A DNA stretch of 64,000 nt from Acinetobacter amyesii (GCF_002018365.1 NZ_MVKX01000003.1:124001-188000); one strand, 5' to 3'; counted from the stretch's first letter, positions 44,136-53,660 are shown. Program-made: numbers and translations. Notes: generated by a model not told the origin, from the letters alone.

Positions 44136-44378
44136 ATGTTCATTCTCTATTTAGGCTTTGCCATTATTTTAATTGGCGGTCTGGGCTTTCTCATCGCTGC
44201 ATTTAAAACCAGTATTTTGTGGGGTCTAGGCTGTCTATTGTTTTATCCCATTTCCATCGTCTTTCTGATTTTGTATTGGCAAAATGCCAAAAATCCATTT
44301 TTCTTACAGCTCATCGGGGTGTTCATTGTATTTTTAGGTTCGATGCTGATCTCACCTGCTGAACTGGGCAAAATCTAA
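44136..44378 (+). CDS. Small membrane protein, function unknown
   Basis: 80 aa made of three hydrophobic segments (LYLGFAIILIGGLGFLIAAF, ILWGLGCLLFYPISIVFLILYW, FLQLIGVFIVFLGSMLI). The layout is like many small bacterial inner-membrane proteins of unknown role. Monocistronic between two terminators. Confidence 0.65.
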   Translation: MFILYLGFAIILIGGLGFLIAAFKTSILWGLGCLLFYPISIVFLILYWQNAKNPFFLQLIGVFIVFLGSMLISPAELGKI

Positions 44379-44396
44379 GTGCCATTTTGGGTATAA

Positions 44397-44423
44397 AAAA
44401 AACGCACCGAAAGGTGCGTTTTC
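44397..44423. terminator. Bidirectional terminator
   Basis: AAAACGCACC-GAAA-GGTGCGTTTT between converging genes. Confidence 0.85.
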
Positions 44424-44457
44424 CTCATCATGATCCGCAAAGTCAGCAGCTATATGA

Positions 44458-44736
44458 TTAGCTCATATATTTAGGCTTTTCATCGACCACTTCAGCATGC
44501 CATTCATCCACTTGTTTTTCTAACAAACCAAACAGTGCAGCCTGAATCATTTGCTGAGCGATCACATTCATTTGATCGCCCAAAATATTGCGCAATTCTT
44601 CATTGAATTGGATAGTCACCAAAGGTTCTTTTTCTGAGCCTGCATTACGCAATGCCAACTCACCACCTTCCAATTGAACCAGCTCTAAAATCGCTTCCTG
44701 GTTCCCAAAGAGTTCTTTCAACTGTTCTATAGACAT
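44458..44736 (-). CDS. Conserved hypothetical protein
   Basis: 92 aa, acidic, soluble, no membrane segment. Starts MSIEQLKELFGNQEAILELV and has a central PLVTIQFNEELRNILGDQM block. No family recognised. Start: ATG at 44736 has GGAGG five nt upstream; the frame runs seven codons further to another ATG with no such site. Confidence 0.7.
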   Translation of the reverse strand: MSIEQLKELFGNQEAILELVQLEGGELALRNAGSEKEPLVTIQFNEELRNILGDQMNVIAQQMIQAALFGLLEKQVDEWHAEVVDEKPKYMS

Positions 44737-44841
44737 ATATCCCTCCATGCGCAACATGGTGACAAAGGCATCTGCACTTTGTATTACTTAGATAATCTTA
44801 TATCGGGTTAAATGAATTTATTTCAAGTACCAATAGTCCGA

Positions 44842-45345
44842 TTAGAACTCCACCATCTCGTTACGAAATCCATCAATCAATTGAGTTAGATCACGATGCC
44901 ATTCACGCAAAATAGCGGTATCAGGCAACCATGCTTGTGGTGTTTGAGTGACTTTAATAATTAAATTTGAAGACGTTTCATCTTCTGGCTCTGGTGCAGA
45001 CGGTTCAGGTGCATACTGACACATACGATGTGCGCGTTTCAGCTCTGCAATAAAACCCTGCTTGGCTAATTGCTGCATAACAGTCACTTCAGGTGATACC
45101 TGACCTTTTTCAGCCATCAGTGTTTCAATCGACTTTAACGTGGGTGCAGGATCATTTAAACGATAGTAACGCACCAACTCTTGTAAAAACGCAAGTACTG
45201 CACCATGTAAATGAAAAACCGCTGCTTCGCGATAAGCCTGAGCTTGTTGAACATGATCGGTCTGCTCGGCTTGCTGACATGCAAGACGGGTAAAATATAA
45301 TTTTTGATTGGTACGATCAGCATGAAAGCGAGCAACACGAGACAT
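44842..45345 (-). CDS. DUF6586-like hypothetical protein
   Basis: 167 aa, mostly helical and soluble. The N-terminus SRVARFHADRTNQKLYFTRL and the RRAH-like KRAHRMCQYAPEPS region resemble a Pseudomonas/Acinetobacter protein family of unknown function (DUF6586); recognition is tentative. Start: ATG at 45345 with AGGGAA upstream; a TTG two codons earlier is less likely. Confidence 0.7.
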   Translation of the reverse strand: MSRVARFHADRTNQKLYFTRLACQQAEQTDHVQQAQAYREAAVFHLHGAVLAFLQELVRYYRLNDPAPTLKSIETLMAEKGQVSPEVTVMQQLAKQGFIAELKRAHRMCQYAPEPSAPEPEDETSSNLIIKVTQTPQAWLPDTAILREWHRDLTQLIDGFRNEMVEF

Positions 45346-45420
45346 GAACAATTCCCTAAATTTTGGCGTTTTTCTACATGAATAAGCTTAAACGGATTTT
45401 TAGGAAATTCACAATAAATA

Positions 45421-45783
45421 TTATGGATGATCGATTTCAATTAAATAAATGTCACGCTTTGCGGGAACAGGCATATCCCAATGGATCATCCTGATATTTT
45501 CCAGACGCCAAGCCCAGTACCCTGCTGCCCAATAGGTCGCCTGCGCTTGCTCTACCTCTGTTTCAGTCCATGCATGAACGTCATATACATCGACCATCGC
45601 CACTGCACGTCCAATATCTTCATCTCCGCTTTCATGTAAGTAGCGTTGATTTTCCACGATCACTAAATCTTTTAAAGGCAAATGTTCGGGCTGCCATGAG
45701 CGAACTTCAAGCGTTTTAAGCCCACACGCAATGTTCGAACCAGATGGCGCAACAATCGACAAAGCCGAGTAGCGTTTTTTCAT
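45421..45783 (-). CDS. ASCH-domain protein
   Basis: 120 aa. The ASCH fold (PUA-like, often RNA-binding) is suggested by ALSIVAPSGSNIACGLKTLEVRSW at the N-terminus, with the KxxExRxW core, followed by DLVIVENQRYL and the GRAVAMVDVYDVHAWT strand. Members may bind RNA or act as amidohydrolases on modified nucleosides. Lies next to a small RNA-binding protein gene, separated by a terminator. Confidence 0.82.
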   Translation of the reverse strand: MKKRYSALSIVAPSGSNIACGLKTLEVRSWQPEHLPLKDLVIVENQRYLHESGDEDIGRAVAMVDVYDVHAWTETEVEQAQATYWAAGYWAWRLENIRMIHWDMPVPAKRDIYLIEIDHP

Positions 45784-45793
45784 AGATCACCGA

Positions 45794-45821
45794 TAAAAAA
45801 AGGAGCGTTACGCTCCTTTTT
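45794..45821. terminator. Terminator after the RRM-protein gene
   Basis: AAAAAAAGGAGCG-TTA-CGCTCCTTTTT, on the minus strand just after the stop codon of the RRM gene. Confidence 0.87.
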
Positions 45822-45825
45822 GAAT

Positions 45826-46077
45826 TTATGCTTTAGGCTTATCTTCAGCCGCTTTTACGCGAATACCCGCACCTTTGACTTTCAAAGTATTCAGGCCTTT
45901 AATCGCTTTTACAGCTTCACGACCATTTGGCATTTCAACAAAACCAAACCCTTTCGATTTACCTGTGCTTGCATCCATAACAACAACAGCAGACTCTACT
46001 GCGCCAAATGGTTTAAACAGTTCAACCAATTCTGCTTCAGTAACTGAACGCTCTAAGTTACGTACTAAAATTTTCAT
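45826..46077 (-). CDS. RRM-type RNA-binding protein
   Basis: 83 aa, a single RNA-recognition motif: RNP2 ILVRNL at residues 3-8 and RNP1 KGFGFVEM at about 42-49, with an acidic-basic C-terminal tail. Small stand-alone RRM proteins in bacteria are often cold-induced and bind RNA non-specifically; no target is known here. Confidence 0.93.
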   Translation of the reverse strand: MKILVRNLERSVTEAELVELFKPFGAVESAVVVMDASTGKSKGFGFVEMPNGREAVKAIKGLNTLKVKGAGIRVKAAEDKPKA

Positions 46078-46163
46078 TCAATCTTCCAAATAGACAGCAT
46101 CATCAAAAAGCATTTGTCTATTTTGCTTTTTAACTTGCGTGTAAATCACGTCAAAAATCTATT

Positions 46164-48152
46164 TTAATCGAGATCGATACCAAAATCTAAATTAATCGAT
46201 TTTCTTTCGATTAAGGCACTTTTTACGGTTTGCTGACGGGTTTTATAGTGTGTTTCCAAACTACATAAATTTCGAGTTAAATCATTCATAAAGTAACTTT
46301 CTACTTTACGCCCTTGCTCATCGACAGTTTCACGTGCCCAGTGGTTCAAGTTTTGCTTAGTCAAAATTAGTTCATTTTGCGCACGTGTCAGCGCCACATA
46401 TAACACGCGACGTTCTTCTTCCACTTCATCGAAATTACCCTGAGCACGTGCATGTGGATATTGCCCTGGTGTGACATTCGCCACATAACAGACTTTTTGC
46501 TCCGTTCCTTTTGCCGAATGAATGGTAATTAACGTCACGACATCACTGTCAGATTGGCGTTCAATTTCAGAAATGGAAACTGGATCAAGGACATATTCTT
46601 CTAAGAATTCACTCAACTGCGTATGTTTAGATGCCAGTTGTTTCACCAGATCGAAATCACCGACACGGCGGTTCCAATCTTTTTTATAGTTTTCTTCCAG
46701 CTGCTCAGAAATCGCTTGAACAGCCAAACTTACACATTCTTTGACCTGATCTTTCAGCACTGACATTTGCTTCATCATCAGAATCGCTTGGTCAGGTACT
46801 TTGCCAAATTTTTCCAACTTGGTTGCAATGGCTTGCATTTCTGGCTCAAGTAAAATCTGCTGCGATAACTTACTCGCACCGACATCACCCACACCATTCC
46901 ACAAGGTTAAAAAGCGCATCCACGCGATATCATCTAAAGGATTGGCCACTACACGCAGCACACTGAGCAAGTCTTTTACATGGGCTGTTTCAAGTAATTT
47001 CATTCCGCCGATAAAGCGATACGGCACGTTTGCGGCAATACAGGCTGCTTCAATATGACGAGCAGCAAAGCTTGAACGTACAAGCACCATATGATCCGAC
47101 CATTTGCTGCCTTCGAGGTAATGACGCTCTTTGATGTCGATGGCAATCCATTTCGCTTCATCAAACTCATTCGGGAAAATATGCATTTTCGGCTTAATCC
47201 CTTCCCCACGATAGGCATCTAGGCGTTTGTCATATTTAATTTCGCTTTCATCCAACAACCAATTCGACAGGTCTAAAATTTCTTGGGTTGAACGATAATT
47301 TTTTTCGAGTTTGAAAATTTGTGCGTCGGGTACCCGCTCTTTGAAATGATGAATATTTTCAAAGTCTGCACCACGGAAACCGTAAATGGACTGTGCATCA
47401 TCGCCGACACAGAACAAGCTGACACGTTCCTTTAGTGGCTCAAGTAACGCCCATTGCAGCGGATTGGTATCCTGCATTTCATCAACCAACATGTGGCGAC
47501 AAATCGAAGCAACATAATCGACCAATCCATCTGATTCCGCTAAGGCTTTTGCCACAATCGCCAAGATATCGTCATAATCTAAAAAACTACGCGCACGTTT
47601 ACGAGCTTCGTATTCTTTCATGATATCCGCGATTTGATCTTTCAACGCAAAGTACTCAGGCATTTGCTTTTCCATGGCAATGCTGAGTTTTTGACGCGTA
47701 TTCCGCGCAAAGGAATACAGATCACAGAGTTCTTTCGGCTTGGGCAAGTGGTTGGGGTTTTTCTTATCATCACGACCACGAATCAGGCGGAACATCATGA
47801 GTTGATCATCACGATCAATAATCGAAAACTGTTCTAGACCAAACGCTTTTGGAATACGCCGCAATAGGAACATGCAAAAGGTATGAAAGGTTGATGCGCG
47901 TAACCCTTTGGCTTGCTCACCTAGAGCCAGCTCCACACGAGCGACAATTTCACTGGCCGCACGGCGAGTAAAAGTCAAAATTTGAATTTGATTGGCAGGC
48001 ACGCCTTGATCAATTAAATAAGCTGCACGCGCTACGATGGTTTTGGTTTTACCACAACCTGCTCCTGCCAAAACCAAGCTATGCTGTGCTTCTGTTGTTG
48101 CGGCTTGTTTTTGTTGAGGATTTAATTCATCAATCAGGTTGGCTAAACTCAT
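46164..48152 (-). CDS. UvrD/Rep-family ATP-dependent DNA helicase
   Basis: 3'-5' SF1A helicase, 662 aa. Walker A AGAGCGKT (residues 29-36) in motif I, motif Ia TFTRRAA, motif II LVDEMQDTNPLQW (Met in place of the usual Phe of DEFQDTN), motif III GDDAQSIYGFRGAD, motif IV LEKNYRSTQEIL, motif V TIHSAKGTE and motif VI VALTRAQNEL. Length is close to Rep/UvrD but the C-terminal third is not closely either. Probably repair or replication-fork clearance. Confidence 0.92.
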   Translation of the reverse strand: MSLANLIDELNPQQKQAATTEAQHSLVLAGAGCGKTKTIVARAAYLIDQGVPANQIQILTFTRRAASEIVARVELALGEQAKGLRASTFHTFCMFLLRRIPKAFGLEQFSIIDRDDQLMMFRLIRGRDDKKNPNHLPKPKELCDLYSFARNTRQKLSIAMEKQMPEYFALKDQIADIMKEYEARKRARSFLDYDDILAIVAKALAESDGLVDYVASICRHMLVDEMQDTNPLQWALLEPLKERVSLFCVGDDAQSIYGFRGADFENIHHFKERVPDAQIFKLEKNYRSTQEILDLSNWLLDESEIKYDKRLDAYRGEGIKPKMHIFPNEFDEAKWIAIDIKERHYLEGSKWSDHMVLVRSSFAARHIEAACIAANVPYRFIGGMKLLETAHVKDLLSVLRVVANPLDDIAWMRFLTLWNGVGDVGASKLSQQILLEPEMQAIATKLEKFGKVPDQAILMMKQMSVLKDQVKECVSLAVQAISEQLEENYKKDWNRRVGDFDLVKQLASKHTQLSEFLEEYVLDPVSISEIERQSDSDVVTLITIHSAKGTEQKVCYVANVTPGQYPHARAQGNFDEVEEERRVLYVALTRAQNELILTKQNLNHWARETVDEQGRKVESYFMNDLTRNLCSLETHYKTRQQTVKSALIERKSINLDFGIDLD

Positions 48153-48436
48153 GGTGTCTCATCGTGCTATGTGAATTGGTAGTTTAACAGAGCTACCCTA
48201 AATTCACAGCGTAGACGACTACAAAGTGACAACGTTTGACGTTACATTTTTAAACACCATCAAATAAATAAAAAAAACATTTTTATTTAATAACTTACTC
48301 ACTCTTAATCTACTTGTAAACATGTATTCTTCTAGGTACATTTGATCATTCATTAAAAATATTGAATAAAAAGACTGAATAAAAAATCTGCACACTTTTT
48401 GCATAACGAAAGCATCAAAAATAAAGGGATTGATTC
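48153..48436. other. AT-rich intergenic region before the S41 protease gene
   Basis: 284 bp between divergent genes with no convincing ORF. Promoters for both genes must lie here; a run of AT-rich sequence is seen near 48240-48420 but no clear -35/-10 pair. Confidence 0.4.
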
Positions 48437-49564
48437 ATGCTATTTCGCTTAAAACCAGAAACACTCTTACTCCTATCCTGTTCACTATTCTTTACCCAAA
48501 TCAATCATGCAGAAGAAGAGAAAATATTACCTCCAATGACCAGTACAGAATGCTTACAAGACATCAACTTTACTGCCAAATTTTTACTGGAGAATGATGC
48601 TGGGATTCGTGCAAAGAATTGGACGGACTATCCTAAAAATATTCAAAAAACTTTAGATGAACAAAAACTGAAAGCTAATTCAGTAACCAATGTGAAAGAG
48701 TGTATTGACATTACCAAGCCTTTCCTAAAAGCAATTAGAAAAGGTCATATTGAGTTGAATGCCATATCCATGTCTGACTATGTTCAAAAAATCTCTACCC
48801 AACAAAAAGATGATTTAGTTATTACAAAAAAATTATCGAATTTAACAAGTTATATCCTTATTCCATCTTTTGGGATTTCAATTAAAGATCAACTCGAAAG
48901 AATCATCAAAAATAATCAAGATGGTATTTTAAATGCGCAATACTTGATTTTAGATTTACGTAAAAATGCAGGTGGTGTTGACCACTCAGCAGAACCTTTA
49001 TTTAAATTACTCGGGGAAGCTGATTATTGGACAGAAATGCCACAGGTTTATACTTCCCAAGCCAATATACACGCCTATAAAGAATTGCAAAGAATATACC
49101 CAGATCCTAAGTTCAAACATGAATTAGATCAAATCATTAAAAAAATGGAGAAAAAAAAGGATAGTTGGGTCTATATGGGAGTAGAAAAATCATTAGATGT
49201 TGAAAAAATTACCAAGAAAGATGTACTCGCAACGCCAAAAAAAGTTGTCGTTTTAACTGATGAATATTGCGGAAGCTCTGGTGAAGAGTTCGTTAAATCA
49301 GTAAAGCAAAACCCACGCGTTGTGACCATAGGTAGAAATACTTATGGGGCATTAGACGCATCTAATCTAAGAGATACTAAAACTCCTTCTACAAAATTAT
49401 CACTATGGTACGCAACAACCTATGTCAATCGTCGCGCAGGACAAGAAATTGATAATATTGGTATTGCACCTAATATTCGCCTCCCTAAACCGAAAAATCA
49501 AACTGAATACGATGCAGAAGTCAAATTGGCACAGCACTATTTAGAAAATCGCTTATGGAAGTAA
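48437..49564 (+). CDS. S41-family periplasmic serine peptidase
   Basis: 375 aa. Signal peptide ends near INHAEEE (about residue 26). The S41 core: YLILDLRKNAGGVDHSAEP, then VVVLTDEYCGSSGEEFVKSV with the nucleophile in GSSGEE, then IGRNTYGALD and the terminal EIDNIGIAPNIRLP block. It has no PDZ domain, unlike tail-specific proteases, and resembles the simpler C-terminal-processing-like or interphotoreceptor-binding-like peptidases. The region is more AT-rich than its neighbours. Confidence 0.83.
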   Translation: MLFRLKPETLLLLSCSLFFTQINHAEEEKILPPMTSTECLQDINFTAKFLLENDAGIRAKNWTDYPKNIQKTLDEQKLKANSVTNVKECIDITKPFLKAIRKGHIELNAISMSDYVQKISTQQKDDLVITKKLSNLTSYILIPSFGISIKDQLERIIKNNQDGILNAQYLILDLRKNAGGVDHSAEPLFKLLGEADYWTEMPQVYTSQANIHAYKELQRIYPDPKFKHELDQIIKKMEKKKDSWVYMGVEKSLDVEKITKKDVLATPKKVVVLTDEYCGSSGEEFVKSVKQNPRVVTIGRNTYGALDASNLRDTKTPSTKLSLWYATTYVNRRAGQEIDNIGIAPNIRLPKPKNQTEYDAEVKLAQHYLENRLWK

Positions 49565-49570
49565 CACTTT

Positions 49571-50740
49571 TCAGAACCGATCTATCTTAAGAGGAGTCGG
49601 TTCTGATCTTTTGCATATTGAATTGATGAGATCTGTACAACTTTTTTCTAAGTATGTTTCGGCATTTTTTAATGCATCTTCCAACTTACAATCTGGTGGA
49701 TTAATCCCAACAATCTGTGTGAAACCCAAATCATAGAATTCTGTTATCCCTTCACCCACTAGACCAGCAAAGGCGATCACGGGTTTATTAAACTTTTTTG
49801 CAACCTGTGCCACACCAAATGGTGTTTTACCGAACTTAGTTTGATGATCAATTTTCCCTTCACCTGTCAGCACATAATCTGCCTGTGCTATTTTTTCCTT
49901 CAACTGACTTTGTTCAATGACCAATTCCACACCTGATCGCATTGATGCACCTGCAAAAGCCATCAGCCCAAAACCTAGTCCACCTGCAGCGCCTGCACCT
50001 GCGATATCACGTAAAGCACAATCCAGTGTCGCTTCAACCACATCGGCATAATGACTGAGGTTCTGATCTAACTGACGCACCATCTCCTGCGTTGCGCCTT
50101 TTTGCGGGCCAAAGATATGGGATGCGCCATGATCACCACATAGTGGATTAATGACATCGCTGGCAATGATGATCTCTGTTTGCGCTAAACGTGAGTCGAG
50201 CTGTGTCAAATCAAGACTATTAATTTGATCCAGATAACCACCACAAACTGCTATTTCCAAGCCATTTTCATCTAAAAATTGTGCCCCCAAGGCCTGTGCC
50301 ATACCTGCACCGCCATCATTCGTCACACTCCCGCCTAAGCCAATGATAATTTTACTTACTCCGAAGTCTAGAGCAGCCTGAATCATTTCGCCCGTACCAT
50401 AAGTTGACGTCAGTAAAGGATTTCGCTTAGCCATATCGACAAGATGAATTCCATTGGCTTTTGCCATTTCAATCACTGCGGTTTTTCCACCGTCAATCAA
50501 ACCGAAATACGTCGTCACACGTTGATTGGGCAAAGGACCTGTAAGCGCTATCGGCACTTTTTGACCGTGGCAAGCACTGAGTAACGCATCCACAGTTCCT
50601 TCACCGCCATCTGCCATTGGCACAGCGATGACATTTGCATCAGGTATGAGCTTTAAAATTGTACGTTGCATCGCATCACAGGCTTGTTGAGCACTCATAC
50701 TTTCTTTAAATGAATCGGGCGCAAGAACAAAAGTGGTCAT
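49571..50740 (-). CDS. Glycerate kinase
   Basis: Phosphorylates D-glycerate in glyoxylate/glycerate metabolism. 389 aa, GarK/GlxK family. N-terminal APDSFKESMSAQQACDAM, VPMADGGEGTVDALL, IIGLGGSVTNDGGAGMAQALG and DYVLTGEGKIDHQTKFGKTP are diagnostic blocks. The C-terminus converges on the S41 gene with six bases between stops. Position of the phosphate varies between family members (2- or 3-phosphoglycerate). Confidence 0.93.
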   Translation of the reverse strand: MTTFVLAPDSFKESMSAQQACDAMQRTILKLIPDANVIAVPMADGGEGTVDALLSACHGQKVPIALTGPLPNQRVTTYFGLIDGGKTAVIEMAKANGIHLVDMAKRNPLLTSTYGTGEMIQAALDFGVSKIIIGLGGSVTNDGGAGMAQALGAQFLDENGLEIAVCGGYLDQINSLDLTQLDSRLAQTEIIIASDVINPLCGDHGASHIFGPQKGATQEMVRQLDQNLSHYADVVEATLDCALRDIAGAGAAGGLGFGLMAFAGASMRSGVELVIEQSQLKEKIAQADYVLTGEGKIDHQTKFGKTPFGVAQVAKKFNKPVIAFAGLVGEGITEFYDLGFTQIVGINPPDCKLEDALKNAETYLEKSCTDLINSICKRSEPTPLKIDRF

Positions 50741-50823
50741 CTAAATGCTCAAAATAAAACTTGTCCTCAACCATAACGGTTTTAAAATAGCAGGTATATC
50801 TAAAAACATCAGAAAGGCTCGAA

Positions 50824-51273
50824 ATGTCACGAATCAACCTAGGTCAGTCTGCACCTGAGCTATATAAAAAAGTCGCAGAGCTTGATGCACTGGCAATGCA
50901 AAAAATAAATGAAGCTGGCCTGAGTGAAGGATTAGCTCATTTACTCAAATTACGTGCATCCCAAATCAACGAATGTGCCTTCTGTATTCGCATGCATGCG
51001 CAAGATGCACTTAAAACAGGTGAAAGCATTGAACGCATTAGCCTACTCAATGCATGGCGTGAAACTGCGTACTACGATGAAAAAGAACGTGCGGCTTTAA
51101 GCTTGATCGAAGCGATTACATTGATTGCCGAAGGCCAAGTTCCCGATGCCGTCTATGAAGATGCCCTGCCATTTTTAACGGATGATCAAATCAGTGCGAT
51201 TGAATGGCTTGCGATTGTCATTAACACATGGAATCGTATCGCCATTAGTAGCCGCTATAGCGTAAAACCTTAA
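50824..51273 (+). CDS. Carboxymuconolactone decarboxylase/AhpD-family protein
   Basis: 149 aa helical protein. INECAFCIRMHAQDAL has the Glu-x-Cys-x-x-Cys-x3-His active-site pattern of AhpD-like alkylhydroperoxidases, so a redox role is more likely than decarboxylation. The rest (GESIERISLLNAWRETAYYDEKERAAL) matches the family. Divergent from the glycerate kinase gene. Confidence 0.92.
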   Translation: MSRINLGQSAPELYKKVAELDALAMQKINEAGLSEGLAHLLKLRASQINECAFCIRMHAQDALKTGESIERISLLNAWRETAYYDEKERAALSLIEAITLIAEGQVPDAVYEDALPFLTDDQISAIEWLAIVINTWNRIAISSRYSVKP

Positions 51274-51298
51274 CGGGTTGTACACATTAAAACTGAAT

Positions 51299-51327
51299 AA
51301 AAAAAGAGTGCCTCAGCACTCTTTTTT
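51299..51327. terminator. Terminator between the AhpD-like and HdeD-like genes
   Basis: AAGAGTGC-CTCA-GCACTCTT in A/T runs, usable from both strands. Confidence 0.87.
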
Positions 51328-51349
51328 ATTTATTAGTTCAGCAAGCAGC

Positions 51350-51922
51350 TTACTGCTCTGCCGAGCTTTTCGGTACTTCACGTCGAATATAAGAAGCCAA
51401 AGTAAGGTAGTTGACCCCTTGGAATAAAATATCAACCGCCAAGAATAATCCTAATACCCAAAATGGCGCATCAGGCGACATCAAAATGATCACACCAGTA
51501 ATCAAGGTCAATAGCCCTGAAAATAGTGTCCATCCCCAACCTTGAAATGCTCGAAATAGCACAGCATTAAAGATACGAATGACCCCTGCAATGATCAAAA
51601 TAATCGCCAACAAATTGGTCAGGACAATGGCCGTTTTGACAGGCGTTGTAAATGCATAATAGCCTGCGACCAAATACAGCACACCAAATAGTGCCCAGAA
51701 CCAGCGGTAACCGCCTTCAAAAATTTTAAATGCTGCGATGAAGTGGATTACTCCACCTAACATCATCAGCACACCAAAAATATAAATCACCGTAAGTGTC
51801 GCAAATGGCAAAGCTGCCAAAAGGACCAATCCGAAGACCACCAATAAAGCACCCAAACCGAGATACCACTTACGGTTTTCATGGAGCTGACTGCGAATTA
51901 AATCGTTGCCTACTGTTCTCAT
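51350..51922 (-). CDS. HdeD-family membrane protein (DUF308)
   Basis: 190 aa with six hydrophobic segments in three repeated pairs (ALLVVFGLVLLAALPFATLTVIYIFGVLMMLGGVIHF, and similar later), the DUF308 repeat. HdeD of E. coli aids acid resistance at high cell density. Start: ATG at 51922 with GAG seven nt upstream; a TTG four codons earlier is possible. Confidence 0.87.
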   Translation of the reverse strand: MRTVGNDLIRSQLHENRKWYLGLGALLVVFGLVLLAALPFATLTVIYIFGVLMMLGGVIHFIAAFKIFEGGYRWFWALFGVLYLVAGYYAFTTPVKTAIVLTNLLAIILIIAGVIRIFNAVLFRAFQGWGWTLFSGLLTLITGVIILMSPDAPFWVLGLFLAVDILFQGVNYLTLASYIRREVPKSSAEQ

Positions 51923-52048
51923 GTTTTTTCTCAAGTTATTCGTTATTCAATGGATTATGCAACTTTATGATGAAGAAAAATGAAAGAAAAGTCCAAATCT
52001 TATCCACACTGCTGACTTAGACTGTGGATAAGATAGGTTTTATCCACA

Positions 52049-52807
52049 TTATTTTTTCCATCCCACTTCAATCGCTGTGACGTCATTCACCACAGTATCA
52101 GCTAAATCTTCAGGCATTTTACTTTGCGTCTGTGAGGTAGGAATATGCCCTGCCATCAGTTCAGCTTTGCTTTGTGGAAACAAAGGCTGCCGTTGGGGTT
52201 CTGCATAACCGACAGGAAAAATCGGCTGACCTGTAGCCAAATCATACTTATCAGTTGCACCAAAAGCGTGTAATAACTCATGGGCTAAAACGATTTTATT
52301 CTGCGCTGTCTGTTTATTCGATGCAAATAAATTCACCGATCCAATTCGACCATTTTCCAAAGCTGTGGAATGTTTAAGTTCTTTGGTTTGAGTCGGATCG
52401 TAATAATTTAAAAATAGCGTGACACTCGAAACTCCATCTACATTTTCATGGTGCTGCCAAGCATAGTAGCGGAATTTCAAACTCCATAAGATAACGTCCA
52501 ACATACCGGCGTCATTGGGTACTTTGGGAGGTAAAACTTTCAGCTCGCGACCTAACTTAAAATACAGATAAGTCGGTTGCCCTCGGTATTTCTGTGCTGT
52601 CGCTTGTAAATATTGTTGAACATCGTTTAAATCATTGACAGATAGCTGCTGTATATAAGCTTGTGTGCTCTCTCGACCATCTGCATTAATTGGATGTAAC
52701 AATACAAAGATCGGTTTACTCCAGTCTTGATTTTTGTCTTTATAGGCATTGACTGCGACAACCAATAAAATCAGCAATAAGCACAGTACCCGAATTTTTT
52801 TCCACAT
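52049..52807 (-). CDS. Metzincin-like zinc metallopeptidase, membrane-anchored
   Basis: 252 aa. N-terminal membrane span (VLCLLLILLVVAVNAY) with the bulk outside the cytoplasm. HELLHAFGATD (His176, Glu177, His180, Asp186) fits the extended metzincin motif HExxHxxGxxH with Asp as third ligand, as known in snapalysin-type enzymes; LMAG at 217-220 could be the Met-turn. I recognise no named family. The ATG lies one base past the stop of the NYN gene, so they are co-translated. Confidence 0.72.
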   Translation of the reverse strand: MWKKIRVLCLLLILLVVAVNAYKDKNQDWSKPIFVLLHPINADGRESTQAYIQQLSVNDLNDVQQYLQATAQKYRGQPTYLYFKLGRELKVLPPKVPNDAGMLDVILWSLKFRYYAWQHHENVDGVSSVTLFLNYYDPTQTKELKHSTALENGRIGSVNLFASNKQTAQNKIVLAHELLHAFGATDKYDLATGQPIFPVGYAEPQRQPLFPQSKAELMAGHIPTSQTQSKMPEDLADTVVNDVTAIEVGWKK

Positions 52808-52808
52808 G

Positions 52809-53636
52809 TTAAATCGTACTCTGCTTTTTTATCTTTCTTAAATACATTTGACTCATTTCTATTTTTGTTTCAAATAAATTTAGCGTTTTAATTAGTCCAG
52901 ATAATTTTGCTCGACCGTAGTTTCTAGAATCAAAGTCAGGTTTGACTGCGCTGATATATTGCCCAACCATACTTAAATTGGCCCATCCATTTTCATCCGC
53001 ATTATCTTTCACAGCTTTATAAATCAAATTTAAAGTGGGTTTATCAATGATTTCAGTGATTGTATTCTCTTTAATCTGCACAGATGGCTTTGGTTCACTT
53101 ACTTTTGTATTTTCAATGACTTCTTTAATTGGTGAATTAATAAGATCTTCTTCAGTATTTTTTAGCTCATTATCTTGCAGTAAGTTTTCAACATAAATAA
53201 ATTTATCACATGCTTTTTTAAATGCCTCTGGCGTCGACTTTTTTCCAAAACCGTAAACACTTAGCCCATTTTCACGAATTCTAGATGCTAAAGGGGTAAA
53301 ATCACTGTCGCTTGAAACAATACAAAAGCCATCCAATGCACCTGCGTACAGCAAATCCATCGCATCAATGATCAAAATCATATCCGTTGCATCTTTGCCC
53401 TTTGTGTAAGCAAACTGCTGAACAGGTGTGATGGCATGAGGAAGTAAGACTTCACGCCAATTTTTTAAGGTTTCGCTGCTCCAATCTCCATAAACTCGTT
53501 TAACACTTGCGATTCCATATTTTGCAACTTCTTCCAACACAAATGGAATAGCATTGATTGATGAGTTATCCGCATCTATGAGTACAGCAAACTTTTTCGT
53601 TTGAATTTCCACTATTCCCCCAATCATTTTTATCAT
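52809..53636 (-). CDS. NYN-domain putative RNase with C-terminal OST-HTH/LOTUS domain
   Basis: 275 aa. The NYN (PIN-like) nuclease part covers about residues 14-150: FAVLIDADNSS with catalytic-type Asp21 and Asp23, KGKDATDMILIIDAMDLL, and CIVSSDSDFTPLASRIRENG. A linker leads to a C-terminal LOTUS/OST-HTH domain (LIYKAVKDNADENGWANLSMVGQYI, KLSGLIKTLNLFE) that binds RNA in relatives. Start uncertain: ATG at 53636, ATG at 53627, or GTG at 53612 which has GGGGG close upstream. Pairs with the downstream metallopeptidase gene. Confidence 0.88.
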   Translation of the reverse strand: MIKMIGGIVEIQTKKFAVLIDADNSSINAIPFVLEEVAKYGIASVKRVYGDWSSETLKNWREVLLPHAITPVQQFAYTKGKDATDMILIIDAMDLLYAGALDGFCIVSSDSDFTPLASRIRENGLSVYGFGKKSTPEAFKKACDKFIYVENLLQDNELKNTEEDLINSPIKEVIENTKVSEPKPSVQIKENTITEIIDKPTLNLIYKAVKDNADENGWANLSMVGQYISAVKPDFDSRNYGRAKLSGLIKTLNLFETKIEMSQMYLRKIKKQSTI

Positions 53637-53660
53637 TTAAATTTTGATTAATTCTGACAT

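Noticed and set aside
48153-48436. Horizontal transfer signature around the S41 protease gene
   Set aside because: The region is AT-rich, but no integrase, repeat or tRNA boundary is visible, so transfer cannot be supported.
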